DNA from: Hysterangium stoloniferum
Taxonomy: Eukaryota > Basidiomycota > Agaricomycetes > Hysterangiales > Hysterangiaceae
Direction of reading: 5' to 3'
Length of the DNA: 64,000 nt
NCBI GenBank assembly: GCA_015178975.1
Contig: WHVD01000034.1
Coordinates: 310,001 to 374,000, forward strand
Under the pieces are notes generated by a model, which made no database searches, was not told where the DNA came from, and was given only the letters and a program-made list of their open reading frames with translations. Shown piece by piece: positions 11,868-22,535 of the stretch. Positions within the stretch are counted from its first letter, which is position 1. Every line of letters begins with the position of its first letter. The position numbers and the translations under genes are program-made.

Positions 11868-12590
11868 TGTTAAGAACTGAAAACTGACTAATGTCGGTGG
11901 CCGACAGGGACCGATCAGAAGGACTTGGCTTCAGCTTATGTGCTGCGCCCTCGCAAATATCCGTAGGATGTCCTTAAATTTCGGGTGGGCGAAGACTAAT
12001 CCTAATGAGTACCTTTCGGCGTGATACCGATCGGAATCGAAGGACAAGTCGAGTGTCGGGCCAAGGGGTCGGGGCCAGGAGTGGGCGAGCGCACGTGAAA
12101 GCGGATGGGGGGATTCTTAGTATGAGACTGATACAGGCGTATGAGGGTATTCTGAGTCGATATTCTGATTGCCTAGTGACTACAACTACAGCGGGTTCAT
12201 ATACAAGTAACAGGCGTCTGGAAAATACTAATGGGGAGAAGGGCGGAACACAGTATTAACAATAAGCTTGACTAGGAACGGGAAGTTTATGATTAGTTCG
12301 GAGGCCGATGATAACCGAGAGCGGGATTACGATAAAAGGAAATAGTTCAAGGACTACAAATATAGATAGACATATACGAAACATAAGATTGGACAGATCA
12401 ACATAATAAAGGGGACGTATCAAAGTGTGACCAGACAATACGAGTTATTTTGACGTGGGCGTAAATGGAGTTTGATCTTCGCGAAAACATTCGTCAGCTT
12501 CGGGGCCGATGGTTTCCGAGAGGATGACTTGAAAATGTTGACAAGTGGCGATAACCTCGGGACCGATAGGGTTGCGACACGGTCGTAACA
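11868..12590 (-). mobile_element. Solo LTR, family A (short subtype)
   Basis: TGTTAAGAACTG...GGTCGTAACA, 723 bp, with a perfect ATCAC target duplication at 11863-11867 and 12591-12595. It is very similar to 19031-19753 (same strand) and to the reverse of 16530-17253. Confidence 0.9.
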
Positions 12591-12645
12591 ATCACACATC
12601 TCTGGACTTAATGTCGGCTTGTCACCAAATGATACCCCTGTTGCT

Positions 12646-13488
12646 TGTTAAGGGTGCATACACGGAGGGTTTCCGGAGAAACCTGTGGGAAATCCAGTAG
12701 GACTTGGCTTCAGCTTATAGGCTGCACTCTCGTGAGATTGTGTTGTCCAATTTCAAACAGGTGGACAGGAATCCCAGGGAGTTTGGGTGGAGTTCATAGG
12801 TCGAGGGGTTGTGGGGCGAGAGGTCAGGGAGTCGAGATAGATAAGTTGGAGGTTAAGTGATAGATGTGTCAGAACCCGCGGGCTCCGACTAGTGAGAGCA
12901 GTGTAATTCAAAGAGGAGTTTAGAGCGGAAAATGTACTAGATTACTGGGGAGAATCTAAGCTGATTTTCTGACTGGATTGTATGTACAACATCTACCAGA
13001 CTATATAGACTGTGGAATAAATAACATACCAAATCCAGTAATAATGAAAATGAAACTAGCAAACATAAAATGAGACAAGTAAACACGAAACTTGGTGTTA
13101 GGAATGGGATGGGACAGAGCGGAGTCCAAATCATGACAGGTCATAAAACCATAATGGGAATGGAGTGGGAGTGGAGTCTGAATTGTGACAGGTCATTGAC
13201 TATAACAGGAATGGGGCTCAGTTAGAGGGATGACAGGTTTTCCGAGCAGGGTCCAGTGACTGATGTGTGGGACGGGGTCGGACATAGACAAGGACGGGGT
13301 CGGACATAGACAAGGACGGAGTCTGGCAGGTATTCTGATGACTGATACACGAAGTAATGAAGTCGAATGTGGACAAGTCTGACGTACAGAGTCTGGTGGG
13401 AATTCCAGTAAACTGACAATTTGTGCACATAAGGTGCAGGTGCATATAAGTTAGCACCTGGAGTCCGGCGGGAATTCTGGTCGTAACA
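12646..13488 (-). mobile_element. LTR, family B
   Basis: This is the reverse complement of the complete family-B LTR at 43696-44519 over its full length (TGTTAAGGG...GTCGTAACA). The flanking 5-mers do not match. A purine-rich GAGGGTAC precedes it on the minus strand, which suggests the 3' LTR of a minus-strand element whose interior was lost or displaced by the adjacent family-A element. A 22-bp unit with GGACATAGACAAG is tandemly repeated near 13270-13320. Confidence 0.75.
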
Positions 13489-13496
13489 GTACCCTC

Positions 13497-16035
13497 TGTT
13501 AAGAACTGAAAACTGACTAATGTCAGTAGGCCGATGGGGACTGATCAGAAGGACTTGGCTTCAGCTTATGTGCTGCACCCTCGCAACTATCCATCGGGTG
13601 TCCTTAAATTTCAGATGGGCGAAGACTAGTCCTAACGAGTACCTCTCGGCAAACTACCGATCGGAACTGAAGGACAAGTCAAGTGTCGGGCCAAGGGGTC
13701 GGGAACTGAAAGTGGGTGAGCGCATGTAAAGGTGGATAGCAGAGTACTTAGTATGAGACTTCTAGAGGTGTAAGAGGGTATTCTGAGTTGATATTCTGAT
13801 TGCCTGGTAACTACACCTACAGCGGGTTTATATACAAATATCCAGCATCTAGAAAATACTAACTAGGAGAAGAGCGGAAAACATTATTGACAAATCAGCT
13901 TGACTAGGAACGGGAAGGTTACGATTAGTTCAGAGGCCGTGAAATAACCGAGAGTGGGATTATGAGAAAAGGAAATAGTCTGAGGTTACAAGTATATATA
14001 GACATATGTGAAACATAGAGTAGAACAGATCATCATAATAAAAAGGGATGTATCAGAGTTTAACCAGATAGTACAAGTATATTTTGATGGGGGTGTAAAT
14101 GGAGTTTGATCACCATGAAAGTACACATCAGTGTCAGGAGACTGAGTCGGGTTGCAACACAGTCATAACAGTATCCCCCCATTTGGCCGAAATCCCAAGG
14201 AAGCCAAAAATCTAGATTCTGTACGTAAAAACTTGTCGGGTACAGTTGGTGTGTCAAAACATCATGTGACTCAGCAAAAATTTACATATAAAAATTTGAG
14301 GGGTTCTGGCACTTGATTTTTCACTTCTCTTCCCTTGACCACCATGACCATTGGTTCGGGGTTGAAGCCATTCCTGGTTCAGTTAACTGTCACTCCCATG
14401 TCAGTCCCAAGTGGACCATCTAGTGTGCAAGAACGTCAATGTCTGCTCGAGGAAAAAAGGAGGGCATGCAAAGAGGAGGAACGGAAGGAGACGGAGGAGC
14501 TGGCAGCCATAGAGGCCGGGGAAAAGAAACTGGCAGCGGAAGAGTCTGTGCACAAGCACTGGGATGCAGTGCATGCGAAGAAGAGGCAGCAGGAGGCCGA
14601 TCGGGTGCAAAAAGCAGCAAAAAAGAAACAAGAGGGAAAGGTATGTAAGTCGGTTCCTGTTTCCTTCATGAGCTTTGCTGATTTTTTTTTTCAGTGCAAG
14701 GCCACGATGCCTTTGGAATGATGAAGAGGAAGAGGAGGATGAGGAGGATGTCCGGGGCCGTCGAGCCCCAAGGTGGGTTCGGATTCCTAACCCCCAAGGT
14801 GGGGCCCGAAAATGACCCAAAGTGCAACCGGTACACTAAATGGGGTCGGACTTGCCATCCTTGGGCAAGTGGTCAGGGCCGTACCTGTCAAGAGTGCGCC
14901 AACCAAAAACTTGGATGTGTATTCCTAGATGCCGACGGCAATGGGTCCTATCAAGAATGGCAGGCCGATGCTCTGGAAGGGCAGAACCGCCTTATGCACA
15001 CCTACTTCTTGGAGATGACACAGTTCCAATTCGAGACACTGCGACAACAAGGTCTAATGACCGAGCAGTTGCGACTTTTGGGTGTCAGGCTGGAGAAACA
15101 AACCAGTGCTATAGAGTCCCTTGGAGGGCAACTTGAGCAGTATTTAGAGGTATCGAGTTGCAATGGAGTTGGGCCCAGGGTTGGTGTATCAGAAAAGGTT
15201 GGCAGAGAGGTGTTGGTGGCTGTCAGTGAGGGGGAAGGTTCGGAAGCCGGAGAAGAAGGGGAGGTTGTAGAGGAAACCTTTAGATAATAGAAATATAATG
15301 ATTTTAAAACAAACAAACAAAGCGTGAAAACCTTAAGGCATAGTCAGAAAAAGGTCGGGTACCGCGTGAAATGACTTATAAAGAATTTAGAGGACCAGGT
15401 TTATTCGGATAAGCTTGATGAAACCCTAAAACGATTTCCGAGGCATTGCCAAGCTCTGTAGCTAGGATCCATGAAGTCTCTTCATCTGTACCTTCATAGC
15501 CAGCCCATTTAACCAAATAAAGTAATTTGCATGAGCGTCAGTGATTGTCGACTTTTGAGTCTAGGATCTCTGATATCTCGAATTCGGGTTCTCCATCAAT
15601 GATCATGGGTGGAGGGGGTGGTTGTATGTGATAGTATATTGTTAGCAACACATGGTTCTAACATAGATACGTGAAATACTGGGTGCACTGCACGCATGTT
15701 GTCGGGAAGCCGAAGTGTCCATGAAAGCATGCCAGCTTGTGCTATAACTTCGAAAGGACCTAAATATTTTTCAGAGAGCTTCTTAGAGGGTCTAGTAGTT
15801 AGGAAAAACTCAGCTTTAATGAATACTCGGTCTCTGATCTTGAAATCAGGAGGTGGAAGTCGATTTTTATCTGCAGACCATTGGTATCATTCTTGGGCCA
15901 TTGCAATAGTTTTATGAAGTTCTTGATGTAGCTCGTTGAGGTTTGTAATGAAGTCTTGAGCATGGGTGGATGCGAGATCACGTTCCGGCTTGTAGTTGGG
16001 ACAGGTGGCCAAGGTCGCTCTGTCCCCAAGCTTTC
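13497..16035 (-). mobile_element. Truncated chromodomain Ty3/Gypsy element
   Basis: A family-A LTR at 13497-14170 is preceded, on the minus strand, by a polypurine tract (14171-14181). Upstream of that, at about 16020-15340 on the minus strand, is the integrase C-terminal region followed by a chromodomain (YLVKWAGYEGTDEETSW), diagnostic of the chromovirus branch of Ty3/Gypsy. Gag, protease, reverse transcriptase, RNase H, most of integrase and the 5' LTR are absent. The element ends abruptly against kinase sequence at about 16036-16042. It is a broken fossil, moderately old judging by the difference between its LTR and the other family-A copies. This fragment sets the orientation of family A. 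Confidence 0.85.
14344..15287 (+). other. Antisense open frames inside the Gypsy fossil
   Basis: Two plus-strand frames (14344-14721 and 14694-15287) lie between the chromodomain and the 3' LTR of a minus-strand Gypsy element, so they run antisense to it. The first encodes a highly charged, glutamate/lysine-rich coiled-coil-like segment. The second holds a cysteine cluster (CNRYTKWGRTC...CQECANQKLGC) that recalls small zinc-binding modules, then an amphipathic helical stretch (QLRLLGVRLEKQ) and an acidic tail. An intron-like GTATGT...TTTTTTTTCAG lies at 14642-14693. I do not recognise the protein. It may be a cargo or regulatory frame of the element, or chance openness opposite non-coding sequence. 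Confidence 0.5.
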
Positions 16036-16041
16036 CAGCAC

Positions 16042-16430
16042 CATGCCGTATGATCCTTTTTCGGTTGATATTTATCAGATTGGCAGTGTAATAATGGAAT
16101 TAGTTGAATTGAACTGAATCTTGTCACTTTTCAAACTCTTTTCTCATTATCTTTAGATATACTATGGTCTGAAGGTATTCTGTCCCTTAGTGATGGCGAT
16201 GATACAAAAGGATCCTGCATTGCGTCCAGCTGCTTCCACGTCTCTCCTTCAGTTTGAATATATTGTGTCGAAGATGAGCAAACATAAGCTCAACGGTCAC
16301 GTGTATTGTCTCCAACGTTCATTTTGGGGTAATATACTGCAGGCTATAGAGGACCGCATATCTACCATTTTGGTTAGTCTCAATTGTATTATGTATCTAA
16401 TATTTGAAGCTTTATACAGGGAATAATGTG
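16042..16430 (+). pseudogene. Kinase C-lobe fragment (third copy)
   Basis: PYDPFSVDIYQIGSVIMELVE at 16042-16104 matches the PYDPFKVDIYQVG block of the kinase at 60870-60935. After a probable intron (to about 16155) follows LVMAMIQKDPALRP...LQFEYIVSKM, equivalent to the last exon at 61010-61130. The N-terminal lobe and catalytic loop are missing; the fragment begins where the Gypsy fossil stops. Confidence 0.7.
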
Positions 16431-16529
16431 AGTATAATATTGCACTGGGTCATAAACAACAGACAGGAATGAGCCGGTAGGACCCCATAGTCTGTACATT
16501 TCACTTGGTGTAATCACCCACAGAGCTCC

Positions 16530-17253
16530 TGTTACGACCGTGTCGCAACCCGATCGGTCCTGAGGTTATCGCCACTTATCAACATTTCAAGTCACCATCT
16601 CGGAAACCATTGGCCCCAAAGCTGACGTATGCTTTCGCGAAGATCAAACTCCGTTTACGCCCATGTCAAAATAACTTGTATTGTCTGGTCAAACTTTTGA
16701 TATGTCCCCTTTATTATGTTGATCCATTCAACCTTATGTTTCACATATGTCTATCTATATTTGTAGTCCTTGAACTATTTCCTTTTATCGTAATCCCGCT
16801 CTCGGTTATCATCGGCCTCCGAACTTATCATAAACTTCCCGTTCCTAGTCAAGCTTATTGTTAATACCATTTTCCGCCCTTCTCCCCATTAGTATTTTCT
16901 AGACGCCTGTTACTTGTATATGAACCCGCTGTAGTTGTAGTTACTAGGCAATCAGAATATCGACTCAGAATACCCTCATATGCCTATAATAGTCTCATAC
17001 TAAGAATCCCCCCATCCGCCTCCACGTGCGCTCGCCCACTCTCGGCCCCGACCCCTTGGCCCAACGCTCGACTTGTCCTTTGGTTCCGATCGGTAACTCA
17101 CCGAAAAGAGCTCTTTAGGATTAAGTCTTCACCCGCCCGAAATCTAAGGACACCCTACAGATATTTGCGAGGGCGCAGCACATAAGCTGAAGCCAAGTCC
17201 TTCTGATTGGTCCCTGTTGGCCACTGACATTAGTCAGTTTTCAGTTCTTAACA
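16530..17253 (+). mobile_element. Solo LTR, family A (short subtype)
   Basis: TGTTACGACC...GTTCTTAACA, 724 bp, perfect GCTCC target duplication at 16525-16529 and 17254-17258. Only 9 bp separate it from the next family-A LTR. Confidence 0.9.
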
Positions 17254-17262
17254 GCTCCCTCA

Positions 17263-18304
17263 TGTTACGACCGTGTCGTAACCCATGTCGCAACCCGATG
17301 GTCCCCGAGAATACTGCAGTCTTTCAATGTTCCAAGTTATTAATCAAGTCATCATTTTGGCAACCTTCGGAACACCAACGCTGACGTATACCTTCACGGC
17401 GATCAAACCCCATTTACGCCCCTGTCAAAATATACTCTACCATCTGGTTATGCTTTGATACGTCCCCTTTCATTATGATGAACTGTTTTACTTGATGTTT
17501 CACATATGCCTGTATATACCTGTAGCCTGTGGACTATTCCCTTTTCTCGTAATCCCACTCTTGGCTAAATCTCGGCTTCTGATCTTATCGTAACCTTCCG
17601 GTTTCTAGTCAAGTCTATTCGTCAAATAGTGTTTCCGCTCTTCCCTTAGTTAGTAGTTTCTAGACGCTGATAACTCATATATAAACCCACTGTAAATGTA
17701 GTTATTAGACAATCAGAATATCGACTTAGATCAACTTAGATACCCCTCTAATTTCCGACTCCATTATCTATTCACGACCACCACATTCCGACTCCCTCCG
17801 ATTTACGATTCAACCTACATTTACAACCACAACCTCTAATCTCCGACTCTCTTAGTCTCCGACTCTCTTAGTCTCCAACTGTCTCAGTCTCCAACTGTCT
17901 CAGTCTCCCACTGTCTCAGTCTCCAACTGTCTCAGTCTCCAACTGTCTCAGTCTCCCACTGTCTCAGTTTCCAACTGTCTCAGTCTCCGACTCTCTCAGT
18001 CTCCGACTCTCTCAGTCTCCGACTCTCTCAGTCTCCGACTCTCTCAGTCTCCGACTCTCTCAGTCTCCGACTCTCTCAGTCTCCGACTCTTGGTCTCCAA
18101 CCCCTCAGCCCAACCCTTGACTTATCCTTCGGTTTCCGATCGGTAGTTTACCAAGAGGTTTACTTAACAGGACTAGTTTTCGCCCGCCTGAAATTTAAGG
18201 ACACCTGACGGTAACTTGTGAGGGCACAGCACATAAGCTGAAGCCAAGTCCTTCCGTTCAGTCCCTGTCGGCCAGCCGACATCAGTCAGTTTCTGCTCTT
18301 AACA
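17263..18304 (+). mobile_element. Solo LTR, family A (long subtype)
   Basis: TGTTACGACC...GCTCTTAACA, 1042 bp. The flanks CCTCA/CCTCG are a target duplication with one mismatch. It is the same subtype as 1992-2851 but about 180 bp longer because of an expanded internal minisatellite (17841-18090). Confidence 0.85.
17841..18090 (+). repeat. 16-bp minisatellite inside LTR
   Basis: About 15 copies of a 16-bp unit of the form CTCCGACTCTCTCAGT, with two main variants (CCGACTCTCTC and CCAACTGTCTC) arranged in runs. The homologous part of the LTR at 1992-2851 has only about four copies. Confidence 0.9.
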
Positions 18305-18419
18305 CCTCGTCACATGCCTGTCTTATTTCATTGGATGTATCTACTCATACAACAATGTCGGTGAACTACATAGAAGTTCCTTTTTGATGAAAGTGACAAG
18401 ACATGCACTTAAAAACACA

Positions 18420-18700
18420 AGTTATAGTTTTCCATCAGTGTTCAAATCCACATTGTGCAGACATGCTTTCCTTCGTCTAGAGTGATGGGCATTTTCGGCT
18501 ATCAATTCATTCCAGTTCTCTGGTGACTGGTATATGAATGAACAAAAGGCTTCCCAGGCCTTTCTGGGGTGAATGTTCACTTCATTTTTATTTAAGGAGC
18601 ATATTTCCTGGGTATAATGAATAGAGCAGTTTTTTGCATGGAAGGATGGAGCAGATGGGTTCTATCATTTTATTCATATTCTCCTAGATTATGTCATGGA
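18420..18700 (-). pseudogene. Gene family U fragment
   Basis: On the minus strand this stretch aligns with 27180-27430 and 21470-21700: the shared landmarks are the block around ATTCATTCCAGTTCTCTGG and the one around GGTTCTATCATTTTATTCAT. Insertions and stops break the frame. The remaining sequence to 19030 shows nothing I can name. Confidence 0.5.
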
Positions 18701-19030
18701 TTCAAACCATCTGTAACAGGCTTCTCGAAGGCTCATTTGAATCCATGGATTGCCTGCATCTTCTTGTGCTAATTTTGTCTTTATGGTTCGCCAAGATGGT
18801 GTGTCTTCCTCATTGGGAGATGGATGCCATGGCTGTAAGGATATTGTTCTCTGTACTGCGGGTGCTTTTTCCTAGTATAAAACTTTATCATCTATTCCCT
18901 AGTCTATCACCCTCTTGTCACTCACTGGCATTAACTTGACATTGAAGTTTGGTGATTCAAATCTACACACCAACAACAGCTGTAACTACATTCAGCCCAT
19001 CGGGATGTCTGTCCTGCCAATAATCATACC

Positions 19031-19753
19031 TGTTAAGAACTGAAAACTGACTAATGTCAGTGGCCGACAGGGACCGATCAGAAGGACTTGGCTTCAGCTT
19101 ATGTGCTGCACCCTCGCAAATATCTGTAGGGTGTCCTTTGATTTCGGGCGGGTGAAGACTAATCCTAAAGAGTTCTTTTCGGCGAGATACCGATCGGAAC
19201 CGAAGGACAAGTCGAGCGTCGGGCCAAGGGGTCGGGGACGGGAGTGGGTGAGCGCACGCGGAGGCGGATGGGGGGATTCTTAGTATGAGACTATTACAGG
19301 CGTATGAGGGTATTCTGAGTCGATATTCTGATTGCCTAGTAACTACAACTACAGCGGGTTCATATACAAGTAACAGGCGTCTAGAAAATACTAATGGGGA
19401 GAAGGGCAGAAAACAGTATTAACAATAAGCTTGACTAGGAACGGGAAGTTTATGATTAGTTCGGAGGCCAATGATAACCGAGAGCGGGATTACGATAAAA
19501 GGAAATAGTTCAAGGACTACAAATATAGATAGACATATGTGAAACATAGGATTGAACAGATCAACATAATAAAAGGGGACATATCAAAGTTTGACCAGAC
19601 AATACGAGTTATTTTGAAGTGGGCGTAAACTGAGTTTGATCTTCGCGAAAACATTCGTCAGCTTCGGGGCCAATGTTTTCCGAGATGGTGACTTGAAATG
19701 TTGATAAGTGGCGATAACCTCGGGACCGATAGGGTTGCGACACGGTCGTAACA
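19031..19753 (-). mobile_element. Solo LTR, family A (short subtype)
   Basis: TGTTAAGAACTG...GGTCGTAACA, 723 bp, perfect ATACC target duplication at 19026-19030 and 19754-19758. Confidence 0.9.
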
Positions 19754-19782
19754 ATACCATACTCTAAGGATAAGCTTCCTCC

Positions 19783-20094
19783 AGCCAAAAACAGGATATG
19801 TCGAAGAAGGGAATATTTCATGAGTCTATTCCTCTGCCAAGCCTCTGTGGGAGTGCAAGTCAGTTGCATCATAGGCTTGATATAGAGCCTCTGTGTCATT
19901 GTCCTTTTGTTCCACCCCTTTGTTCCATTCTTGTGTTCTACCACATGATCACAGCATATAAAGCCTAGGTGGTTTTCCTTCTCTTTCCTTAATGTATGCT
20001 GCACTTGCCTGCATCCTGTTCTGTTCTGGACAATACACTGTGGTCCTGTCAACTTGTGTGACTGCCAGTGATCCCAATTGACAATGGGATTACA
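19783..20094. mobile_element. LTR, family D (boundaries uncertain)
   Basis: From about 19890 to 20094 it matches the solo LTR at 7380-7621 (CCTTTTGTTCCA, ATACACTGTGGTCCTGTCAAC, GACAATGGGATTACA). The 3' end at 20094 is clear. The 5' end is not, and no target duplication was found. The TATAAAGCC at about 19956 is a plausible TATA element. Confidence 0.55.
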
Positions 20095-20570
20095 CTCTGG
20101 TTAATGCGCTGCATGATATACTTCAGAATGTGGTCTTCCAGAACATTGCTGGTAGAGAATAGGAAGGCATATCTGGAATGCTCATTATTAATAAGGACCT
20201 CCTGCACTTACACCAGGGGAACAATCCATATAGCCATGGGTATTGAGTATCGCACTTGGGAATAAAAAATAAACAGAAATCAGCCAGCTGTGGGGGTTCA
20301 TGTTCCATACAGAAAGTATTTTGAGGTGTCCCATAACCTTATCAGCACTTCCATCACATGGCTGAGACTATCACATCATTGAATATACCTAGTCATACAA
20401 TGGAGTTGATGGACTGTATCACAGTTAAAAAGTCCCTTCTCAATAGAAAAAAAATGCAGTTAGATTTATGGAGGGAACACCATGAAGGAAAATTGTAGCC
20501 ATCAGTGTTCACATCCATGTCACTGCCAAGGGTCACTTGTACACCATATGCAAGGTTGATCTGGTGCATG

Positions 20571-20882
20571 ATGTTGGAAACCACTAAGCCAACGTTGGCT
20601 TAGTGGTTTCCAACATAAAGTAAACTCTGATACTCTGAAGACCCCACTTGGTTGTGAGTTCAATCCCCACCCATACCAATAGTTTGAAGCCCAAAATAAG
20701 TGGCCAAATAACTTGTATTTGGCATTAAGAGGGATAATAATTACTTAATATCTAGTTGGCCCACACACAACATTGGCTACCGGCTTTTAACAGGTCATAG
20801 GGGAGGCACTACTGACCTTTGGGTTGGAGTTTACTTTATGTTGGAAACCACAAAGCCAATGTTGGCTTAGTGGTTCCCAACA
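20571..20882. repeat. Fold-back repeat bounded by two palindromes
   Basis: Positions 20571-20616 form a perfect 46-bp palindrome centred on 20593/20594. Positions 20840-20882 form a second, imperfect palindrome of the same sequence. The inner arms (about 20594-20626 and 20828-20860) are inverted repeats of each other. The arm sequence TGGCTTAGTGG resembles a pol III A box, and AGTTCAATCCCC at about 20669 resembles a B box, so this may be a tRNA-derived SINE or MITE that has duplicated its head in inverted form. Confidence 0.7.
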
Positions 20883-20894
20883 CACAAGGCATCT

Positions 20895-21880
20895 TTGAGT
20901 GAATCCTATTTGAGATGAGGGATGTGGAACCCATCAGGATGGAAGGACTAAACAACATCAGGGGTTTGGGAATTTCTACACCTATTATGTAGACTCCCTA
21001 GATGCATAGTAAGCTTTATACTGACTAGTAAATAGGGCTCTCGTGAAGGTAGTGTGTCTAGCCAAGCTAGCCAGCTCTCTGTTAGATTGAGTAATGCTAG
21101 CAGTGCTTCCCAGGGTCAGGTGGTGTAATGGTTAACACCCCTGCTATATATGCAGAAGCCCTGTGTTCAATCCCCAGTCTGGCCATTCATTTTCTACACT
21201 TTTAACACTCTCCTAGATGGCTCTAGACAATATAGACGGCATACTTACTGATCTTCCCACTTTCCCGTTGAAGGGAGGACAAGTGCAAATGCCCAGCAGC
21301 ACACCACAGTTTCACGACTTGGGTTCGAACTTGGGTTCAACTTTGAGTTTGTCCCCCTCAATGGCAACGAAGTGATATAATTTATGGGATGAAAAGACAA
21401 TATTACATGTCTGAGCAACAGTGAGCTTTTACACGTCATAGACTCCTCCTATCGCCTAGATTGACGAACCTTGTTGGTGATTAATTGATTCCAGTTCTCT
21501 GGTACATGAAGATATGGACCGTTTATGAATGGACGTAGGTGGTTTCCGAGTCTTGGTAAAGTATTGACTTCGCTTCTAACTACGTCAAGAGCGCATCTCC
21601 AAGTAGAATGAATAGAGCTATTTGTTACATGCAAAGAGGAAAATATGGATCCTATCATTTTATTCATATTTTCCTGGATCTTGACATGAACCGTCTGCGT
21701 GTCGAGATGGCTAAGTTGACCTTTTGAAACCATAGCGTACATAAACACCACATTGATACCATCACCCTGAACAATTAAACGTATCTCAGAGCCAAGCTCA
21801 TTACCAACTCTCGTTCCATCTCTGTAGAGTAAGATTGTAAAATAAAATTTACGAATGGGGGATAATCAAGAAGATTCCCT
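20895..21880 (-). pseudogene. Gene family U, copy 1 (decayed)
   Basis: The region is a diverged paralogue of 26715-27590. Landmarks on the minus strand are the frame FMYAMVSKGQL...LHVPENWNQLITNKVRQS (21751-21449) and the C-terminal exon KLTVAQTCNIVFSSHK...IEGDKLKVEPKFEPKS. In copy 2 that exon is open, while here it has a stop just upstream of KLTV. The ATG of the downstream small frame of copy 2 is also lost here. A tRNA-like SINE sits at 21081-21207. I do not recognise the protein family. Confidence 0.6.
21081..21207 (+). mobile_element. tRNA-derived SINE copy
   Basis: Positions 21114-21184 look like a 71-nt tRNA. The 7-bp acceptor arms GGTCAGG/TCTGGCC pair with wobbles. There is an A box (TGGTGTAATGG), a near-complete anticodon arm with a 7-nt loop lacking the invariant U33, and a B box (GTTCAATCCCC). 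The paralogous locus near 26908 lacks this segment. The flanking CTCT(C) on both sides is a candidate short target duplication. A related tRNA-like unit with the same ATTCATTTTCTAC tail lies at 63587. Confidence 0.7.
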
Positions 21881-22059
21881 ATTTATTCAACATTGGTGGA
21901 ATTTCTGTGTGACTGAGCACACCTTCCTTTCTCAGACACGTTGTACAATGAGGTAATAGTATTGGAACAACCACTTGCACTTTCTTTCAAGGGTTTAAAT
22001 CAGGAACTTCTCCGAATAAATGGAACATGGTGGTGCAAAAGTAAACTATATAGGAGAGC

Positions 22060-22535
22060 GAGGCGACACCAAACCAAGCGCCCAAGTTGACCAAAGACGG
22101 CTCATTCCTCGCCTTCCGCCAGCTGCAGCAGTTCGACCCGGAATTCAACCAATTCTTGGACCAGAACGCCCTCGCATGCGCCGACTCACCCACGAGCAAG
22201 GTGCTGCTCTTCTCGGCGCGCGTATGTTCGGGCAGTTTAAGAGTGTAGGTTGCCCTTTCTTGTTTCGTCTCTCACTTTTGCTCGTCCTGACACTTTGTAA
22301 CGTTAACTATAGGGCGCGCCGATCGACCTGACTCCGCGTTTTGACGACCCCGCACTGGGTGCCGACCCCACTCGCAACAACGACTTCAAATTCATGCACC
22401 CTGGCATGAACGTCATTTTAGACCAGACACGATGCCCGTTCTCTGCGCATATCCGGAAGACAAACCCCGTGGCGATATCACCCCACGAAACACCGCCAAC
22501 CAGATCATGCGGTCGAGCATCCCTTCTGGTCCCCT
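22060..22535 (+). pseudogene. DyP-type peroxidase fragment
   Basis: The translation matches the central and C-terminal part of fungal dye-decolorizing peroxidases, haem enzymes that are usually secreted. It reads KDGSFLAFRQLQQFDPEFNQF, then EQGAALLGARMFGQFKS, then a 67-bp intron (22245-22311), then GAPIDLTPRFDDPALGADPTRNN and CPFSAHIRKTNPRGD. The last motif contains the proximal haem histidine and the conserved NPR. A single-nucleotide frame change falls between the first two blocks (about 22165-22185). Sequence stops at SSIPSGP near 22535, followed by unrelated AT-rich DNA, so the N-terminus and the final part are gone. Confidence 0.85.

Noticed and set aside
12646-13488. Solo LTR with clean target duplication
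   Set aside because: The LTR itself is clear from the copy at 43696, but the flanking 5-mers differ, so it was not called a clean solo insertion.
14401-14820. Minus-strand serine-rich frame opposite the antisense ORF
   Set aside because: Low-complexity run opposite a Glu/Lys-rich coding-like stretch; no motif.
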